From Heliopora coerulea (Eukaryota; Cnidaria; Anthozoa; Scleralcyonacea; Helioporidae), in contig JASJOG010000133.1 of NCBI GenBank assembly GCA_030142905.1, positions 556,001-620,000 on the forward strand: a stretch of 64,000 bases of DNA, given 5' to 3'. How positions within the stretch are numbered: position 1 is the stretch's first letter; each line of letters opens with the position of its first letter. Below the pieces are notes generated by a model. It was not told where the DNA came from, did not search any database, and saw nothing but the letters and a program-made list of their open reading frames with translations. A program made the position numbers and the translations under genes. This document shows positions 51,600 to 63,222 of the stretch, in pieces.

Positions 51600-53336
51600 T
51601 GTACTGGTTCGTATATATGTTCTTGTGTAGACATTATAATCTGTGTACATGAAGTAGCTCATAAATAGCATTGTACAATGCTTAACTGGATTGGAAATTC
51701 GTAGTAACAGGAGTTAAAATGATCAGGGCTGCTGCTTTGCATACAACAGTTGCAAGTTCTGTACTCACAAAGAAAAACTGGATTTCGTTCCCCGGTTCCA
51801 AATTCTGAGTAATGCAGACATTATATGCCCGGAAATATAGAAGAAATCGAGGTTTTAATCATTTTTAATTTTTAATGGTCACAGAGAAAAAATTTACTGC
51901 AGAGGTTGCTTTTTCGTCGAAGAGCTGGTGGTCAGTTCATCAGATATGATAATTTTTAATCTTGTTTAAAGTAAATCTGTTAGACAAATCTTTTTTTTTA
52001 AAAATTTTTTTATTTTTCCACTGTCCAAGACATTTCTTTAGGCTTCGAGCTGTACATAATATATTTTCTCTTTCACCGTTAAAGACCCTTTTGAGCTGTT
52101 TTGCCAGTAAAACCTTAGCCGTATAGGGTTGGATAAATAATTCACAGCGTGGAAAACCACACATGCTACCATATCAGAGAGCAATACCGCTTAGAAAAGT
52201 CCATTAGGCATACGCTGTCAAATTTAAACCTCGCAATTACAGCAATAAAGAACCTAAAGTATGCAAAATTGATATGTTTGTATGAGCCTGGAAAAGTATT
52301 TTTGACAGCGAGATTTACTAAATCAGAAACCTCAAACGGAGATTCGACTTCAACCAATCTATCTTGTGTGTGAAGTTTGATTTGCCTAACTTGGTTTTTC
52401 ATTCTCATATATTTACACAAGAATAGAAGAAACTTTCATGAACTAGTAATTTTCTGTGGGAAACGGGATGGACAATCAGCAGTTGAAAAAGAAGGATGTC
52501 TTTCATGTTTCAAGTTTTTGTTTACATCATGAAGCTTCAACGATTTCATCTGGACATTTGTGCAGCGAGAAACCTTGAAGACGTCGAACTAAAAAGCTGA
52601 CCACACAGTTTATCAAGAACTACATCGCGATAATTTGCAACTGACTAAATGGAACGTAATGAAAAGTACTTTCCAGTCACTGTTCCTGAAATAGGAACTA
52701 AAATTGTTCCTGACAAAGAACGTTCCAGACATTCTTCCTGATACCACATGGAGGGCTGACAGTGTTGTATTCCTTAATATAATGGGTTTGGTGAAAACGA
52801 CATTTCCGTGGATTTATGGGACTTCCATTGTCAACATTTTGTCTCACGTTAAACACTAAGTTGGAGAACAACCGCTCGGAAAGTTCTTATTAGCAAGGAG
52901 GACTATGAAATTTACTTCCATTTCCGTTATTCGACCTAGTGTATACTGGCGAGATAGCTCTTGGTTTTTCTACAATCCTAAATACCTTTCAGATATCATG
53001 CTGCTTAAGCTAGATGGTGACATCCTTTATTGCAAAAAAGCACTTCAAAAATTGTACCCAGAATGTTTTGCATTTTTAAGACTATATTCCACTGAACTGT
53101 TGTATCCCCTGGACAAAAATTTTTGTGTATTATTTTGAATAACTGAAACTGATTCGAAATTGTCGACCTCTGCCAGTAATTGTGTATTAAAAAAAGTAAT
53201 TTTTTTCCTACATATTGAAATTTCTCGACAAAATTGATGGTGTGAAAAATTCGCCATTCGTTCACGAAACGAATTACGAAATTTTGTAGAATTAAGGTGT
53301 AAGTAAAAACAAGACGGATATAAACAGCACTATTTT
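51600..53336. other. No recognisable gene
   Basis: Short ORFs only, without motifs. Confidence 0.4.
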
Positions 53337-53389
53337 GACCTTATTTCAAAGTCATTGTCAAAGCCTGACAATGACCTTGAAATAAGGTC
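53337..53389. ncRNA. Candidate short hairpin, 24-bp stem, 5-nt loop
   Basis: GACCTTATTTCAAAGTCATT plus GTCA pairs with its complement across the loop AAGCC, with a single mismatch. The stem can extend a few pairs further. Near-perfect pairing over about 24 bp fits a cnidarian-style microRNA precursor in length, but the loop is very short, so a tiny inverted-repeat remnant is equally likely. Confidence 0.35.
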
Positions 53390-54169
53390 GAAAAATTACC
53401 GTTTGCAATCCTTCTGTCCTTCAACTTGCCGCATAACAAACTCGCGCATTTCTCATAAAGTACTCCGTATATTCGCTGTGTACACCCAGTCCTGTTACCC
53501 AATTTTCTAATCAGTATTGAATTGAAAGAACCGGGTTGTTCGGTTGGACTAATGAAAACATAAGTGAACTGTATTTTTAACATGAGGAGCATTTTCTCAT
53601 TAACTAATGTAATATATAGAGTAAAGTGTAGTATAGCCTTTAGTTATAAATCTGGGAAGGTCAATCTGTTTACAGTACATGAACATGAACTTACAGAATA
53701 ATGGTCAATCTTTGAAAATTATAATTATAAGATAGAGATAAGCTGATTTTAATCGTTTCATTATCTTATTAAAACATCCTTTTGAAAAAAATGAGATGCA
53801 GAAGTTCACGATAAACCTTATTCAAAATTTTTGTATGATGTATTATTCTTTTACCTGTATATAAGTTGGATTTTCTGAACTTGTTTTTGGGGGATAAAAA
53901 TCCTTGAAATTTGACGAAAAACGTAAGGCCAAGAAAGGCAAAAGAAAAACATTAAAGGCAAGTTAGCTTTTACATAAAAGAAAAACACATCACTTTCATT
54001 TAAAGAGTGGTATTGACGTAAAATTTTGGAAGAATTTGAAAGAAATATTCCCCCTTTTCATATCTTTTACTACTGCCTGCTACCCTAACCCGGGGAAATA
54101 AAGGGGAAATGCCCTTTCTTAGTGACTTCCCTTCGTCCCCCCCCCCCGCAACATAGCCAGGAAATAAAC

Positions 54170-54328
54170 ATGGCTGCCACAAGACCAGCAAGCGAAAGTT
54201 GGGAGGTATTGTCGTTACCTAGTGAGATACAATTGAGTACCGGGACGTTGTCTATCGTTGGAAAGAACAGGAAAGGGAGTGGTGACCAAAAGGGTGAAAG
54301 TTCAAGCGAACAACAAACAAAGATAAAG
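54170..54328 (+). CDS. Possible first coding exon of an unidentified gene
   Basis: ATG in a strong context (AACATGG), 53 codons beginning MAATRPASESWEVLSLPSEI and ending EQQTKIK exactly at AAG|GTAAAT. Ser/Lys-rich and hydrophilic, no known domain. No downstream exon could be matched; the next 700 bases lead into a transposon. It may be the start of a host gene whose other exons are not recognised, or chance. Confidence 0.4.
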
Positions 54329-55028
54329 GTAAATTGTCTACCACGCATAAAGAAATTGTTGACTTACCACATTTACTTGAGAAACGAAATCACAAGCAGA
54401 CTTGACCTTTGCGACGAAACGTAGAAAGCAGTTTAGATTTCTTGACTGTTTTACAGTTGTTTTTATTCTTATAAAGGCTGTCTTGTTACTTGCATCCTTG
54501 TATCTACCTTATTTGTTGATGCAATATGAATCGCAACTCGGGTAAATAATGCCATTGGTACAGTACATCACAGTGTCGGTGACGTACCGGGTCATCAAAA
54601 GCGATAGCCCGGCGCTTCAATGCTTTCTTGCTTGCTAAGTGTAATTCAAGTAGCCATTGAAAAAATAGCCATTCAACTGCATTCGTTGGATGACGTTTTA
54701 AATTTACTGTCACGATCTGATCTCATGATTGGCCTTGAATTACCGATCATTGCTTGAAACATTTTACCAGAAAATAAGGTTGGTGGATTTGTATCCAGCA
54801 CGGTTTGGATCAAAATTGTGCAAGTTTTGGGGTAGTAACATTGACGGTGATACTCAACGATCCAGGTTACAGAAATGTCCAATACATACTAGGGCTGTTG
54901 ACTGGATTTAATAAATTCTATCTACAGTTGCATGTACTGCTTCTTCTTTGAAGGAAATTTCGTTTTTGAATGAAATTTTGAGGAAATGTAGGAAATTTGA
55001 AGGAAATAAATTTTGAAGGAAATTGGAA

Positions 55029-57378
55029 GGGTAATTCCATGGTAGTGATGACATTTTTGGAAAAAAAAAGTTGGCAAGAATTTAAAGATAACAAGTTATT
55101 TTGGCAATATACATATTCGGGGCTAATATGAAAGTCAATTTCAACAAAATATTGCTGTTGGATTGCAGTTATGTTATGTTCAATTGTGTGATACTCAAAT
55201 GTTCCAATGACATCATCTATTAGAGGAAGTGATCTTCTAACTTTTTTAGGAGAAGCTTAATATATTTCTCTTACAAATTAGTGTCTAACAACCACCAAAG
55301 TCATTAACTCTTTTATAAAGAAAACCATATTCCTTAAATATTTTCCTATGGCTTAGTATGGTTGTTTAAATTTGAGGTCATATGGCATGTAATATGAGTC
55401 ACAAAAACATCAAATTTTTAATTTTATTAACAACATACAGCGAGTAAATAGCTGTTGTTCATTATTTTCTTCCTTCTAGTGATAACTTAGTTATAAATAT
55501 CAACTTAACCCATGTCAGCTTAATCTGTGCCTTATGAGAGCATACCAAATATAGGTAATGTGAGTCACGTGTAGCGTTAGTCACAATGAAACGTAAGTCA
55601 CGAGATTAGAAAAGTAAACTTATCGGAGATCAAAAATAAAAAGCAGGTGCATGAAGTAGTTCCTAAACTAGTACTACTGTACCTGAAGATTGTGGGCTCT
55701 TATATTGAATCTTTGTTGTGTTCTGGCCCTAACTGCTATGGTGGAAAGGTAAAAGAAAATTCAAGGTAAGAAGCCTATAACAAAGAGTGAGAGGATGCAG
55801 GTGTGCAATCAGAATCCTGTTCCAATGCTGCCCTTCTTCAAGTGGACTTCTCTGAGAACTACCCTTGTGTTTCTCAAGATGAGATTCAGAGTGCTCACTG
55901 GAAGCAGAGTCAGGTCAGTCTATTTACTGCTGCACTATGGCACTCAGGTATCCTTCATCCTATTGTCATAGCATCAGACAATCTCAATCATTCCAAGGAA
56001 ACAATAGTAGCTTATGTTGATTATCTGCTGGATAATATACCATCTACAACTAAAACAGTTTCCATTTGGTCTGATGGCCCATCCTCGCAGTTCAAAAACT
56101 GCTTTATTGTAGTTGCTCTAAAGCCCCTCCAAGACAAGCACAAAATCCAGATTACATGGAACTTCTTTGCGACCTCGCATGGAAAGGGACCAGTGGATGG
56201 CATAGGTGGTGCAGTCAAGCGTCAAGTGTAGAATGCTGTAAAGACGAGGAAGCACATTGTCAGTGATGTGAAGAGCTTTGTTGTTGCAGCCAATGATTCT
56301 ACTAATGTAAATGTAGTGGAGATGGCTATATCAAATATTGAAGAGAGGAATGCATCTGTCAATACTAAAGAAGTATTTGAAGCTGCAAGCCCGATCCCAG
56401 GCATTGCAGCAATCCATTCAATCAAGATTGACAACCTGAAAAGATTGTTCGACATGCCTTGACAGAAAATACTGACATGTCTCAACGTGATAATGACTCG
56501 GACAATGGGAGTGAAGCTGGTGGAAGTAGTTTGACAAATGAGGAACACTGTCAGCTTGAAGTTGGAGATTGGTATGCTGTGGAGTATGAAGGCAAAGTTT
56601 ATCCTGGGGAAGTAAAGCCTGTTACGGCTGATGATGTCCAGGTGCCAGTGATAATATGAGCTGGAAAATACTGGAAGTGGCCTACAATTCCAGATGAAAT
56701 TTTTTATCAACAAGATAAGTTTGTGAGAAAGTTAAGTACACCGGTAGTAGTAAATTCCCGTGGACGCTTTCAGTTTTCAGACTTTTAAGCACATCGCAGT
56801 TAGGTTATGTACATATTTTACTTTCATACAGTATTATGATACCTTTATATAATATTTCATGTAATTTGTTGTTGATTCAAGTTTAAAGTAAGATGATACA
56901 CTTGGGTTGTCCCACGCATTAGTGTTCATGTGTTAGAAGCTATTGGAAACAATTCCGAACTGAAATACTGAGATGTACTTTATACATAACATGAGTCACA
57001 TGTATAATGTAGCAATCCTTACTATTGTAATCCAAAATATAAAATTTCTTTGTGTTAGTGGTTTGCCTAACATATAGTCTGTTACTTGATAGACATTGTA
57101 TGTTTGTCCTTCCTATCGTTTCCGAAGAAATTGAAAAATAGTTAGGTTGGTGTTACCTCACATCACTTTGTCATAACATGAGTCACACACCAATTTACGG
57201 CCACCAATATTATCATGTTATAATCAAATGTTTAATTTTTACTGTGAATCAGTAACTTACTATTATTTGTACCAGCATGCAAAAATATGACAGAAAAAAT
57301 ATATTAGTTATTACACCAGATCAAAATTACTCTGATAATTTTGTTCAGAATGTAACATGAGTCACCATGGAATTACCC
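55029..57378. mobile_element. Unassigned terminal-inverted-repeat transposon, 2.35 kb
   Basis: Perfect 15-bp terminal inverted repeats, GGGTAATTCCATGGT, at 55029-55043 and 57364-57378. Inside are a pseudogene at 55803-56790 and repeated TGAGTCA motifs on the plus strand at 55395, 55561, 56992, 57179 and 57358, usually as ATGAGTCAC, with near matches at 55578 and 55594. No clear target duplication is visible; flanks are GAAGGAAAT-rich. I cannot place it in a known superfamily. Confidence 0.65.
55803..56790 (+). pseudogene. Transposon protein with VDFSENY and HGKGPVDGIGG motifs, broken
   Basis: The intact 142-codon part (55803-56231) contains LLQVDFSENYPCVSQDEIQS, HSGILHPIVIASDNLNHSKE, IWSDGPSSQFKNCFIVVALK and WNFFATSHGKGPVDGIGGAV. 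After a TAG it goes on with NVVEMAISNIEERNASVNTK and ASPIPGIAAIHSI. A frameshift at about 56455 leads to VGDWYAVEYEGKVYPGEVKP, one more stop, and KYWKWPTIPDEIFY. The spaced Asp residues (VDF, SDG) and HGKG..DG suggest an RNase H-like fold as in DDE transposases, but that is inference. Related uncharacterised proteins occur in many animals. The 5' half of the gene is missing. Confidence 0.7.
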
Positions 57379-58344
57379 AGAAGGATTTTTTGAGAATTGA
57401 AGGAAATCTAATTGAACTTGCCCTACTGAGAACAATTATGTTTCCAATGTTGAAGAATATTGTAGTATAACATTACGTAGTTATCCTTTACTGAATTAAT
57501 TAGTGTGTGGAAGAAAATGTTGCCGATGCTGCTCAAAAAATAAGGAATAACATCCATCAATTGTGGCATGATTGCTTGCCCAAGACTGTGAAAATAATCT
57601 GAGCCACTTTAATGTAATTTCTGTGAACCAATAACTGATAGAGGTGCAGTCAGTCAGTCTATGAAACTAAAGGTCACAAATTAAACTTAATGTTTGGAAG
57701 AGCTGTTTCCATCATTTGAAGTGGGCTTTGTTATATTGTTTCTTTATTTTTGTTAAGATGTAGGTATTACTAAATGTGAATTGAGGATTATTTATAGTAC
57801 TGAAATGTCCATCAGTTAGGCTAAAGCAGAGTTATTTTAACTCTTTCCATTCCATACCTGAGTTTGGTAATTTACTCTGGCTAATGCCAGGGTATGTGAG
57901 ATGACTTGGTATTTTAATTGTCAAACCACTAAATGCTGTTTTTATACTACAATTTGATGATCTTTATTTCAGTAATGCCAGGATATTTTACTTTGGCCAT
58001 TGCCAGATGATTTTACTAGTGAAGGTGCGAGATGACTTGGACTAGAAAGGGTTTAAGGTTTCTATTAGTCTATCTATTTGATGACTCTAACAACATTTTT
58101 AAATGTACTGTTGTATTCATAAAATTGGTATTAGGTTTGACTTTTGAGAGGGACATGTAAAAACTCACTAAACATTAGGAAATTCATTATTATACTGACC
58201 TATTAGTGTATTCTAATTTTGAACTTCACTTGTCAAACATCTGTGGCATATTCAATGTTGTGAATAATGTGATTCGAATGATGAAAATCAATGCCCAGCA
58301 GAAAATTCTTAACACAGGCATATTTGTGTCAAAAGGTTTATTGA
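57379..58344. other. No gene; interspersed repeats
   Basis: About 60 bp at 57918-57979 recurs directly at 59770-59833 (shared core TGTCAAACCACTAAATGCTG). ACTCTGGCTAATGCCAG near 57873 is related to motifs at 40620 and 60366. Confidence 0.5.
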
Positions 58345-58386
58345 GATCTAACGTTTCGTTGCTTAAGACGCAACATCATCAGAGAA
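58345..58386 (-). other. Hammerhead-like terminal hairpin of Penelope 4
   Basis: On minus: CTGATGA, one extra T, stem GTTGC/GCAAC, GAAAC and GTT. Core residues are intact and GTT is a permitted cleavage triplet, but helix III is at most one pair and helix I is only about three pairs. Any activity would probably need two copies. Confidence 0.5.
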
Positions 58387-58508
58387 TGAGAAAAAGACGA
58401 TGAGACAATCATTAAAATATTATTACAAAGCTAATTAGCATAAATTTGGCGTTTGAGAGGAAATAGGAAGTGATGAGATGTCAGAGGTGGCGAAGAGGGT
58501 ACAGGCAA

Positions 58509-59312
58509 TCAGAATAAGGAAAGAGGAATTGAGCTTGATTGTGAGTTGAGGGTAGGATTAAGTTTGTGGATGAGTAAGCTTTCCCTGATGAGGAGTTCAT
58601 GAGTGATTGATGAAGAGGAGTGAGAGAGGATGGTGAAATCGTCTGATGTGGGATGGTCAGTGTCGTGGTGATGTGATAGAATGTTTGTTGTGGAGGGGTT
58701 AGCACGCTCTTTGCCAGTAATGGCTGAGATACCCAAGTGATCGGCAATCCGTGTGTGGAGAAGTCGGCTTGTTTGGCCTACATACGACGCATTACAGCAT
58801 CGACACTTAAAAAGATACACAACACGCGATTTTAAACCATTGGGCATCCTGTCCTTAAAAGAAAAGAAGTGTGCTAGGCGGAGCGACGGACGGAAAACAA
58901 AACGAATAGAAATATGAGGGAAGGCCTGTGAGCAAAGCTTACGGATTTGTGTTCGAATCTGGAGGCTGTGTTGTCCAGTGAAGGGAAGGCAGAAGTATAT
59001 AATCTTTTTAGGTGCAAGGGGAACTTTGGGTACGGGCGAAAATTTGTTGTCTAAAAAACGGCGAATACAATTGTCTAGAAAATTTCGGGGGTAGCCGTTG
59101 AGAGAAAATAGTTTCTTAAAATTATCAAGTTCAGAGTGAAAAGTAATGTAGGTCGAACAAACGTTAAAATAGCGATTTAAAAGAGACATAACTAGACCTT
59201 TTTTGTAGGTAAACGGAATAAAGCTATCAAAATTTGTATATAGGCCGGTAAAGGTGGATTTGCGAAAGACGGAGGTGGTGAAAGAGCCACCTGTTGAAAA
59301 TGAAATTAACAA
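58509..59312 (-). CDS. Penelope-like element 4: RT C-terminus plus GIY-YIG endonuclease, 5'-truncated
   Basis: An open frame of 267 codons without any break. It begins in the RT C-terminal part (GGSFTTSVFRKSTFTGLYTN, FTYKKGLVMSLLNRYFN, LFSLNGYPRNFLDNCIRRFL), passes a linker (LPFTGQHSLQIRTQIRKLC), and ends in the endonuclease: LRLAHFFSFKDRMPNGLKS, RVVYLFKCRCCNASYVGQTS, LLHTRIADHLGIS and THELLIRESLLIHKLNP. VVY...YVG stands for GIY-YIG. A terminal hairpin follows at 58345. The frame opens after TTTCATTTTCAACAG, which resembles a 3' splice site but may just be the truncation point. The intact frame suggests a recent insertion; it lacks the RT core and cannot move alone. Confidence 0.88.
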   Translation of the reverse strand: MLISFSTGGSFTTSVFRKSTFTGLYTNFDSFIPFTYKKGLVMSLLNRYFNVCSTYITFHSELDNFKKLFSLNGYPRNFLDNCIRRFLDNKFSPVPKVPLAPKKIIYFCLPFTGQHSLQIRTQIRKLCSQAFPHISIRFVFRPSLRLAHFFSFKDRMPNGLKSRVVYLFKCRCCNASYVGQTSRLLHTRIADHLGISAITGKERANPSTTNILSHHHDTDHPTSDDFTILSHSSSSITHELLIRESLLIHKLNPTLNSQSSSIPLSLF

Positions 59313-59314
59313 AT

Positions 59315-61092
59315 CATTTGAAGACAGTGGTCAGGCTACCCATAGATCAGTCAAGAAAAAGCTGGAGAACTGTTACTTAAATTTGAAATAAATTAGATTG
59401 AATTGAATCAAATTTCAAAAGGCCCTAAACAAACAAAATAGATCCAGTTTATAACTTTCAAAAAAGTTCATTGGACAAATTGTTTGCTTAGACTTTGGCC
59501 AGACACTTGCATCTCCTGGTAGGACAACATCCAACCCTTAAATCAAGCCTTGAATTCCTTCGGCCCCCTGGGAATCAAGCATATATTATTTGCCTTTTTG
59601 ATGAATATTCTGAAAATTTATGTCCAATATTGTAGAAGAACTTAATGCATGTTTGTTAACAGTACATCATACCTGATTAAAACAAGCAAGTGTTTTTGAT
59701 ACACATGATTGTTGTCAGGTCAAGGCCTGGTGTTTCTACTAAATGATGGTCATTAGTAAATCGAGAATGTTTCAATTGTCAAACCACTAAATGCTGTTTT
59801 TTTACTACAGTTTAATGATCTTTATTTCAGTAACTTCTAGTTACTTAAAATCTCACAGTGACATCAGAAAATGTTCAATATTGGTCTGTCATTTACAGTA
59901 TTTACTAGTCATGACAAAAAATATGAGTTCTTTGGAAAATGTAATAAAGATAATTATACTCCTTTTACAATGAAAATTTGGTCACTGTCAATAATTTGTC
60001 AAATGAAATACATATGAACCTACAGCAAGTGATTAACCTACAGTGGGTCAAGGTTTTCATCAGTTTTTTGGGGTTTTTTTTTCACCTTATTAATTAACCA
60101 AAGGACTCAGACTTGGCTAAAATACATAAAAATGAGTCAATATCAAAATAAATGTTGCCACAGTAAAAATATAAAGTATTGCGATGTTGTGGCATCATGA
60201 AAGCTTGGCATTATAACTAGGCAATGTTGCTTCCATGGAATACAGGACTGTGTGTATGTACTTTTTCACCAACAGACTCTAAAATTGAAATAAACTTGTA
60301 ATGAAAAGCCATAAAATAAGAAGCAAAGCTTTAACCCATCAAAGAGCAAGGCCACACTTTATAATGTAACTCTGGCTAACACCAGACAATTTTATTGATC
60401 AAGGGGATGAGCCCTGCCCCTTAAAGAGTTAAAAATGAATGTCTCATACTTAGGTATACTTCAGTAGTAGAGTATCTGAACCCCTCTTGTCTTAGCAGCA
60501 AGAAAACTTCACTATGTTTCATTTTTGAACAATCATTTGATGTTAGACCTTCATTTTATCCTTGTAACTGGAAAAGACAGGGGGGGAAATGAGCTTTATG
60601 TTTGATTGTGAATGAAGAAATGATGGAATTTTTAAATTTTGGTCAGCATTTTTCCCACAGTGCTACGCATTTTAATGTTGTAGAGGGATTTGGAAGTTGG
60701 CATTGTTAATTTTGGGATTTATATAAAGAAAAATGGCTGAATTATAAAAAGCCCATGATGCATTTCAGAGAAAAGGTTGCATAGGCAAGGCTCGAAATAC
60801 CGCATGCACACGTGCACGAATGCACGTAAAATTCGAAATGTGCATGTAACTTTTGTCACTTACATGCACTGCGTGTACGTAGAAATTTTCACACAGCAGC
60901 CCTCGAAACTTCTCTAAATCTTCGACGGCAATTTTTTGCCGTCGATATTTTAGAGTTCGGCGGCAACTCGACGGCAATTATTTCCCTCGGGTTTATTGTA
61001 AGGGGAATTCTAAAACATATGTCGTAAGCAGCTGAATAATAAAAAAAACAACTCAAAACTTTTCCATTTTAATATATAACTAGTCGTACTAA
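59315..61092. other. No gene; interspersed repeats
   Basis: Holds the second copy of the 60-bp repeat (59770-59833), a GTAACTCTGGCTAACACCAG motif at about 60366, and a GACGGCAA/TTGCCGTC inverted motif near 60926-60950. ORFs are short and featureless. Confidence 0.45.
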
Positions 61093-61399
61093 GGCCCGTT
61101 TTAGACGGCGTACTTTTCATGCGCCGAACCTAATCCAGCAATTGAGCACGGCAGAGGCACGGCGTCTAAATCAATTAAGTTCGGCAGGTTTTGATTAGGT
61201 GCGACACGAACATTAAATTTGACAGAAGCTGTCGCATTATGCGGCACAGGAGCGACTCCGGTTTAGACGTCGCTCTTTTCATGCGCCGAACTAAATGCAT
61301 AAATCATAATAATGTATTATAATGTCAAAACTGTCCCAAAATGCACCAGGATAACCGCGCAAACATGCGTGCGTCTTGGCGGAATTTTATTATTCGAAC

Positions 61400-62906
61400 A
61401 TGGAGCCTTGCAATGTATGCTTTCGCGTTACGAGTTATCGTTGTATTAGATGCACGTTACCTTTATGTAACCTTTGTTCGGTTGAGGAGTTAGATGATGG
61501 TACGTGTGGATGGATTGCTGGCAAGCAAGTTGGCTACTGTAAAGACTGCGATCACGATTCACAGTCTCGAGGGAAACAGAAAGTTCCCATACACAATGTA
61601 AATGGCGCCGTCAAGAACAAAAGACTGAAGTGGTACGTATTCATATGGGCTTTTGATTGTTTAGACCATTACTTGCCTTAAAAAAGCATGAGATAGCGAT
61701 CACACACATTCCTTTGTTCTTACTTGCTCATTAAAGAAAGGCATACTATCATTTGGTCAAACACCATTTTGTTTCACCAAAGTTTACAATGCGCCTATAA
61801 GCTATGCTATTGCATAAATTAATATTTAAAAACTGTGTTTCTGATTTGAATATTCTAGCATAAAAGATATTACTCCATCTGGTCAGGATGACTATGCAGA
61901 GACAGAGTGTGACATCACTTATGAAGAGCATGGAGATGCACATGACCTTCTGAAGGATAATGATGAAAATAGTGAAAGTGAAGAAGATGAAGATGAGGAA
62001 GATATTCTTACCACATCAAAGAAAAGAAAAAACAAAAAACCAGGGCAAAAGGCCAAGTGGAGTGATTCACTGGTCAATGATTTAGTGGATGTCATTGTAA
62101 ATGATGAAAACTACAAAAGAAAGCTCATCTTTACGAATACAAAGAACCAAAAGAATGGTGCTATTTATTCAAAGATTTTAATAGAAGTCAAGGAAAGAGC
62201 AGCTACAAGAAATGAGCCAGTTCCATATACAGCTGTTCAACTACAAACAAAATTTAAAAAGCTAGTGGGTGAATGCAAGAGAGCTGCACTTACAATTAAG
62301 ACAGCAACAGGGATCAAGAGATTCCAAGATAATAAAGGGTATGGACAATGGTTTGATCAGTTGTTTGCTCTTATAAAGACAAGAGACTCCTGTCAGCCAG
62401 ATCAAGCAATTGAGCCTTCTGCTTCAACATCTACATCTGGCAGAAACTCAAGCAATACTGACTTAGAGGAGTCAAGCAGATCAGAAGCAGGTGATGCAAG
62501 ATTGTTTGTGCCAGTGAAAAGAAACAAGAAAGCAAAAAAAATTGGCCCAATTGAAGAAGCAGTCAATGTCATAAAACATGCACTGGAAAATGATCCGGTC
62601 AAAGATCTTTTGGCATTCATGAAAGAGGAGGCTGAAAAATCACGGCAACATGACTTGATGCTTATGCAGATGCTGCAACCAGTCCCACAACAAACCTTCC
62701 CACACCCAACACCACAGAGTCCACAACCTCAGGGGTCACATGCAATGTATCTGCCACAAAACATGCATGCAATGTTTCCTCCCAATAATGTGGTGAATAC
62801 CAGATATGCTGGCACTGCCCAACCTTCACAACCTAGTGAAGTTCAATACTCACCACAAAGGCAGTATTATAATGACAAAAATGGACAAAGTTACCATACT
62901 TTGTAA
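61400..62906 (+). CDS. Harbinger 2 accessory protein: zinc-binding N-terminus plus SANT/trihelix-like domain
   Basis: Two exons, 61400-61632 and 61859-62906, with intron GTACGT...TTCTAG and consistent phase, give 426 residues. Residues 1-60 form a cysteine array (CNVC, YRCIRCTLPLCNLC, YCKDC) like a small RING/B-box-type zinc fold. An acidic run (ENSESEEDEDEEDIL) is followed by a nuclear-import patch (KKRKNKKPGQK). The SANT/trihelix-like part is KAKWSDSLVNDLVDVIVND ... FKKLVGECKRAAL ... NKGYGQWFDQLFALI. A helical segment and a Pro/Gln-rich tail end it. It probably binds DNA and partners the transposase. The zinc module is not standard for Harbinger accessory proteins as I know them. Confidence 0.8.
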
Positions 62907-63222
62907 AAAAATTTTGTTTTTAAAAGAAAATTTTGAAATCTATGAATTCAAGATCTTAATATCCATTAATTTATTCAGGTAGCAAATACAAACTAGTTCA
63001 TAATATAGCAATTCTTGTAATATGTACATGTATACAGGTTTTCATCCATTTGTTTATCACTTTTTGTATTTTGATATGTAATAGGTGAATTATTTCCATA
63101 ATTTTGTTAGATTTCCTTCACTTTACAAATATACCAATCAGTGGGTCTCAAGTGTTCTGTTGTCATGCCATTGATGTAACCAAACAGAACATGTATTTAC
63201 ATATTAGAAAAATCCCCAATGT

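Noticed and set aside
62402..62620. Minus-strand ORF inside the Harbinger 2 accessory gene
   Set aside because: Antisense shadow of a well-supported exon.
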